This document shows positions 5,312-7,890 of a stretch of 7,890 nt of DNA, one piece after another. The DNA is taken from contig CANPVI010000067.1 in the NCBI GenBank assembly GCA_947581665.1, forward strand, positions 1-7,890. The letters are read 5' to 3'. The position numbers and the translations under genes were made by a program. The stretch's first letter is position 1, and every line of letters starts with the position of its first letter. Origin of the DNA: an uncultured Atopobiaceae bacterium (lineage in GTDB: Bacteria > Actinomycetota > Coriobacteriia > Coriobacteriales > Atopobiaceae). The notes beneath the pieces were generated by a model. The model was not told where the DNA came from. It saw nothing but the letters and a program-made list of their open reading frames with translations, and did not search any database.

Positions 5312-5339
5312 GTGTGGTCAACTCCCCTACGCGCTTCAG

Positions 5340-5396
5340 GTACGTTCCGTGCAACGTGCTTTTTTCGTATATAGGTCGTTCCGGCATGTTTGAAAC
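5340..5396 (-). promoter_or_regulatory. Putative promoter and operator-like palindrome of the permease gene
   Basis: On the minus strand a TATATA hexamer (5368-5373) could be a -10 box. The -35 candidates at 16-17 nt spacing (TTTCAA or GTTTCA, 5390-5396) match the consensus at only 3 of 6 positions. Just downstream, GCACGTT-GCACGG-AACGTAC (5340-5359) is an inverted repeat with 6 of 7 positions paired, placed where a repressor could bind. All roles are inferred. Confidence 0.4.
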
Positions 5397-5418
5397 GCCT
5401 CAGGCGATTGTGTTTGCC

Positions 5419-5594
5419 CGAACGAGCCCGCTTGCGGTGCCAAGCGAAGCGGGCGTGGCAAGCGGGTTCGCTCGGGCCGAGTCAAAACAGAGCCAGCCCT
5501 CGCGCTTTGCTCGAGGGCTGGCGATTCCGCACTCGCGTCGAGGAGGGCCGTTTACCGCGCGACTTCGTTGCACCGTAAACGGTCCTCCTCGACG
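5419..5594. repeat. Triple stem-loop element E2 in the divergent intergenic region
   Basis: Three hairpins occur in a row. The first has a 17-bp stem with one mismatch and one wobble (5419-5435 with 5458-5474). The second has a perfect 11-bp stem (5492-5502 with 5512-5522). The third has a 20-bp stem with one G-T wobble (5536-5555 with 5575-5594). In the minus direction the middle one is followed by CTGTTTTGACTCGG, close to the CTGTTTTAGTCC after element E1. There is no gene between 5312 and about 5653; this element fills most of that gap. Confidence 0.65.
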
Positions 5595-5722
5595 AAATGA
5601 ATTCGGATGTGACAATGGGGCGTGGACGGAGAGGTTGTGAGTCGTGAAGGAGCGTGAGTGAGGAAGTGGGCGTTCCCGTCTGGCCCGAGCCGGCCACCGC
5701 ACTATCACGAGCTCGGGCGGCA

Positions 5723-6514
5723 ATGGCCAAGGTGGCCTTCTTCGATATCGACGGCACGCTCGTGCCCATCGGCTCGGGCATGATGTCCGCATCGACGGTG
5801 CGCGCGCTCGATAGGCTGCGGGAGCTCGGCGTGAAGCTCGTCATCTGCACGGGGCGCCACCTCGACTTCGCCCAGGAGGTCGCGTGCTTCCACGCCTTCG
5901 ACGGCTGGCTCTGCGCGAACGGCAGCTATTGCGTGCTCGAAGGCGAGCTCATCCGCGCCCAGGAGCTCGACCACGATGACGTGCTCACCGCCATCGCCGA
6001 GGCACGCGAGAAGGGCTACGGGCTCGCGCTCACCTACGACCACGACCTCGCGGTGGCCGTGCCGGGAGGCGATCGCTCCGTGATCGACAATTCCTGGGAG
6101 CACTCCCCCGCCGTCGACTACTCCGAGCTCGATCTCTCCCGGCCGGTCTACCAGCTGAACGCGGTCGTGCCGCCAGAGCGCGACGACGAGGTGCTCGCCC
6201 ACACGCCGCACTTGAAGAGCGTGCGCTGGACCGAGTGGTTCGCCGACATCGTGCCCGCCGACGGGGGCAAGCAGGCGGGCATGGCCGCCGTGCTCGAGGC
6301 CCTCGGCGCCACCCGCGAGCAATGCCTCGCCTTCGGAGACGGCAACAACGACCGCGATATGATCGCCTTCGCCGGCGTGGGCGTGGCCATGGGAAACGGC
6401 GCGCCCGAGGTCAAGGCCGTCGCCGACTACATCACGAGCGCATGCGACGCCGACGGCGTATGGAACGCCGTCGGCGCGCTCGGCCTCAGCGAGGTCGATG
6501 GGATGGGGAGCTAG
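5723..6514 (+). CDS. Cof-type HAD-superfamily (class IIB) phosphatase
   Basis: The predicted product is a 263 aa cytosolic Mg-dependent hydrolase, probably acting on sugar phosphates or similar small phosphoesters. All four HAD motifs are present: I, DIDGTL (D8 nucleophile, D10 acid/base); II, ICTGR (T43); III, K183; IV, GDGNND (D206, D210). The segment between motifs II and III (about 60-170) is the size of a C2B cap, which fits the Cof family (usual length about 260-280 aa). The start is uncertain. ATG 5723 gives the usual short N terminus before motif I but has no clear ribosome site. GTG 5654 and GTG 5666 lie in frame upstream (after a stop at 5645) and would add 23 or 19 residues; an AAGGAG at 5647-5652 sits 1 nt before the first and 13 nt before the second. 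I favour ATG. The 3' end overlaps the convergent gene by 4 nt. Confidence 0.88.
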   Translation: MAKVAFFDIDGTLVPIGSGMMSASTVRALDRLRELGVKLVICTGRHLDFAQEVACFHAFDGWLCANGSYCVLEGELIRAQELDHDDVLTAIAEAREKGYGLALTYDHDLAVAVPGGDRSVIDNSWEHSPAVDYSELDLSRPVYQLNAVVPPERDDEVLAHTPHLKSVRWTEWFADIVPADGGKQAGMAAVLEALGATREQCLAFGDGNNDRDMIAFAGVGVAMGNGAPEVKAVADYITSACDADGVWNAVGALGLSEVDGMGS

Positions 6515-6948
6515 GCAGCGCCGTTCGTCTGGGTGTCCTGCATGGTCTGGTTCTGCTGCGATTGCGGCTTCTGCTGCCTCTGCTGGCCCTGCGGTTGGGT
6601 TTGATCCTGCTGCGTTTGGGTCTGGTTCTGCTGCGTTTGAGTGTCGTTTTGACGCGTGCCCTGGCCCATGCCGCGCTGGCCGTTCGTGAACTGGCGCTGC
6701 ATGAGGTCCTCGAGGCGATCCTCGAAATCGATGTCGAGGGAGCGGTCATCACGGTCGGGCGCGTCGAAGTCGAACTGCTCGTCGAAGTCGAAGCGATCGT
6801 CGGTCTCTTCGTAGCGATCCCCGTAATCGTCGAGGCCCCTCGTGGCCCCAGCGCCGGGCGCGTCGTCATCGAGCATGTTCGCGGCCACGATGCCGGTGCC
6901 GGGAACGAGGAGCGCGAGCGACGCGAAGAGTGCGAGAAGGATGTGCAT
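6511..6948 (-). CDS. Exported or membrane-anchored acidic protein with a Gln/Thr-rich tail
   Basis: The predicted product is 145 aa, with no family I recognise. Residues 2-23 are hydrophobic (HILLALFASLALLVPGTGIV) and could be a signal peptide or anchor, though the usual positively charged N terminus is missing. Residues 26-82 are strongly acidic with DFDEQFDFD-like runs. Residues 98-142 are almost wholly Gln, Thr, Asn and Asp, with QTQQ-type units repeated. The start is the MHILL methionine; a CGAAAGGCC ribosome-site-like sequence lies just upstream, and longer in-frame starts give an Arg-rich shadow. It follows the 6996-7349 gene after 47 nt and is probably co-transcribed. Envelope location is inferred; the function is unknown. 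Confidence 0.75.
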   Translation of the reverse strand: MHILLALFASLALLVPGTGIVAANMLDDDAPGAGATRGLDDYGDRYEETDDRFDFDEQFDFDAPDRDDRSLDIDFEDRLEDLMQRQFTNGQRGMGQGTRQNDTQTQQNQTQTQQDQTQPQGQQRQQKPQSQQNQTMQDTQTNGAA

Positions 6949-6995
6949 GTGCGGCCTTTCGTCTGCGATAGGGTGCGAGTGCGCGAGTGGTGGCG

Positions 6996-7349
6996 CTACG
7001 CGAGCGCGCCGTCGGTCGTGGTGGGATCCGTGGAGATCTGCTGCGTGGGCGCGGGCGCCTCGGGCTCGCTCGGCAGCTCCTCGAACACCGCGATCGGCTC
7101 CTCGGCCTCGCGCGGCTTCAGACAGAGCACGTAGAGGCCGAGCATGAAGGGGGTGAGCACGAGGCCGACGATCCAAAAGCCGGCGAGCTTCGCGCCCTTC
7201 ACCTCGATGCCCTTGGCGCGTGCCGCGTCGACGAGCATCACGATGGCGATGATGGTGGCCGCGACGAGCGCCGCCGTGAACACGAGACCGAAGATTCCGA
7301 GCAGCACGTTGGTGCCGCCGGGCATGCCCATGGGCATACGGTTGAACAT
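6996..7349 (-). CDS. Small two-TM membrane protein of unknown function
   Basis: The predicted product is 117 aa. A Met/Gly-rich N terminus (MFNRMPMGMPGG) is followed by a hydrophobic helix at about 14-41, a basic loop (DAARAKGIEVKGAK, 41-54), a second helix at about 56-77, then an acidic, Pro-rich tail (EELPSEPEAPAP) with Thr-rich end. The basic loop between the helices suggests a cytoplasmic loop and both termini outside, but this is only a charge argument. The start has AAGGAGA 5 nt upstream. It is the upstream gene of a likely pair with 6511-6948. I recognise no family; the layout is reminiscent of small conserved actinobacterial membrane proteins. Confidence 0.78.
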   Translation of the reverse strand: MFNRMPMGMPGGTNVLLGIFGLVFTAALVAATIIAIVMLVDAARAKGIEVKGAKLAGFWIVGLVLTPFMLGLYVLCLKPREAEEPIAVFEELPSEPEAPAPTQQISTDPTTTDGALA

Positions 7350-7361
7350 GGAAGTCTCCTT

Positions 7362-7393
7362 CCCAAGGGGCGAAGCCCTTCTTCGCCGTTGGG
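7362..7393 (-). promoter_or_regulatory. Leader hairpin before the small membrane protein gene
   Basis: A 7-bp stem (7369-7375 with 7381-7387) is extended by a 5-bp CCCAA/TTGGG pair (7362-7366 with 7389-7393) with small bulges. It stands directly upstream of the AAGGAGA ribosome site of the 6996-7349 gene. It could influence translation or mRNA stability; no T run makes it a terminator. Confidence 0.35.
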
Positions 7394-7463
7394 AGGGAAG
7401 TCTGCCGAGCCCTCCTAAAGCCGGCCTAAAGCGACCATGGATGGCACGTTTTCCCTTACGACG

Positions 7464-7595
7464 TAGACCCACTCTTTCGGTGCACCTCGCTTCGTTTGGG
7501 CCGTGGACCCACTTTTTCGGTGCACGAGTGCACCGAAAAAGTGGGTCCACGGCCCAAGGGTTCGGATGGGTCCACGGCCTAAGGGTTCGGATGGG
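7464..7595. repeat. Palindromic repeat cluster with CACTTTTTCGGTGC arms
   Basis: A perfect 30-bp inverted repeat (7496-7525 with 7528-7557) has only 2 bp between its arms. To its left is a degenerate half-copy (7464-7485). To its right a 28-nt segment (7543-7570) is repeated directly at 7568-7595 with one mismatch and a 25-nt period. The ACTTTTTCGGTGC arm core and GGTTCGGATGG recur at 3665-3765. The cluster fills the gap between two membrane-protein genes. Confidence 0.8.
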
Positions 7596-7614
7596 CGAGC
7601 GGCGTAAAAGGACG

Positions 7615-7890
7615 TCAGTCTTCCTGCTGGACTTTGATGGTTTCGGCGATGGCGCAGGCGAAGGCCACGATCGCGAGGCCGAACGAGATGAAGAGCCAGA
7701 TCTCCGGGCTGAAGCCCTGGCGCGTGACCTCGGCGCCGCCCACGTAGGAGAGATAGCCGGCGAGACCCTCGTGCACCTCGGCGAAGTGCGCGAAGAAGGC
7801 GGAGCCGGAAACCGGCGCGAACACCCACGACGTCGCGCACGCGGCGATCGTGAACGCCGAGCCCCACGCCATGAAGCGCCTGAGCTGCTG
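7615..7890 (-). CDS. Partial two-TM membrane protein, cut by the right edge
   Basis: The reading frame is open to the end of the window, so the 5' end is probably missing. An internal ATG at 7872 would give 85 residues, but its ribosome site is weak. The upstream codons read QQLRRF, a plausible basic cytoplasmic lead into the first helix. From Met 7872, helix 1 is about residues 2-22 (AWGSAFTIAACATSWVFAPV) and helix 2 about 57-79 (EIWLFISFGLAIVAFACAI). They are joined by a mildly acidic extracytoplasmic loop, and a short IKVQQED tail ends the protein. I do not recognise the family. It ends 57 nt before the palindromic cluster to the left. Confidence 0.65.
   Translation of the reverse strand, partial: QQLRRFMAWGSAFTIAACATSWVFAPVSGSAFFAHFAEVHEGLAGYLSYVGGAEVTRQGFSPEIWLFISFGLAIVAFACAIAETIKVQQED

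Noticed and set aside
3686..5374. A 562-codon plus-strand open frame opposite the permease gene
   Set aside because: It is antisense to a well-supported permease, is full of Glu/Asp/His/Arg low complexity typical of high-GC shadow frames, and shows no domain.
3756..5387. A 543-codon minus-strand frame overlapping the permease in another frame
   Set aside because: Arg/His/Pro-rich translation without any motif; the +0 permease frame has membrane segments and family motifs.
5705..6322. A 205-codon minus-strand frame opposite the HAD gene
   Set aside because: Antisense shadow of a gene with all four HAD motifs.
6235..7134. A 299-codon plus-strand frame spanning the HAD end and the two minus-strand genes
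   Set aside because: Arg-rich then Leu/Val-rich shadow with no start signal; the three genes it overlaps have better starts and composition.

Overview
The window looks like a high-GC actinobacterial chromosome segment, most plausibly from a gut Coriobacteriia relative. That placement is an inference from base composition, codon use and the style of the intergenic repeats; there is no rRNA or other marker gene here. It splits into an accessory left half (about 1-3470) and a more ordinary right half (about 3800-7890), separated by repeat-rich DNA.

Left half: six paralogous small genes, all on the minus strand (35-394, 511-876, 900-1286, 1559-1954, 2584-2970, 3028-3417), encode 119-131 aa peptides. 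Each has a Nif11-type leader without cysteine that ends in a double-glycine site, followed by a short Cys/Gly-rich core. Five share a CxC-x8-CxC core plus a distal Cys. The sixth (35-394) has an unrelated core. These look like precursors of ribosomally made, post-translationally modified peptides (RiPPs). They appear to form three transcription units in the minus direction: 3417 to 2584 (two genes), 1954 to 1559 (one gene, followed by a perfect terminator at 1487-1535), and 1286 to 35 (three genes). The first gene of each unit has a GGATAATC box 34-37 nt upstream of its start. No modification enzyme, protease or exporter is present in the window; the array runs close to the left edge.

Repeat-rich DNA: 2081-2239, 2325-2544, 3565-3807, 5419-5594 and 7464-7595 hold short palindromic and direct repeats of at least three families. 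Two loci (2325-2405 and 5419-5594) share an architecture of unrelated stem-loops around a conserved CTGTTTT tail. Two loci (3665-3765 and 7464-7595) share inverted CACTTTTTCGGTGC arms.

Right half: an APC-superfamily permease resembling the putrescine importer PuuP (3824-5311, minus) is divergent from a Cof-type HAD phosphatase (5723-6514, plus). The phosphatase converges on a minus-strand pair: a two-TM small membrane protein (6996-7349) and an exported or membrane-anchored acidic protein with a Gln/Thr-rich tail (6511-6948). The two convergent genes share a CTAG at their stops. A further two-TM membrane protein (7615-7890) runs off the right edge. Nothing in this half is clearly tied to the peptide array.
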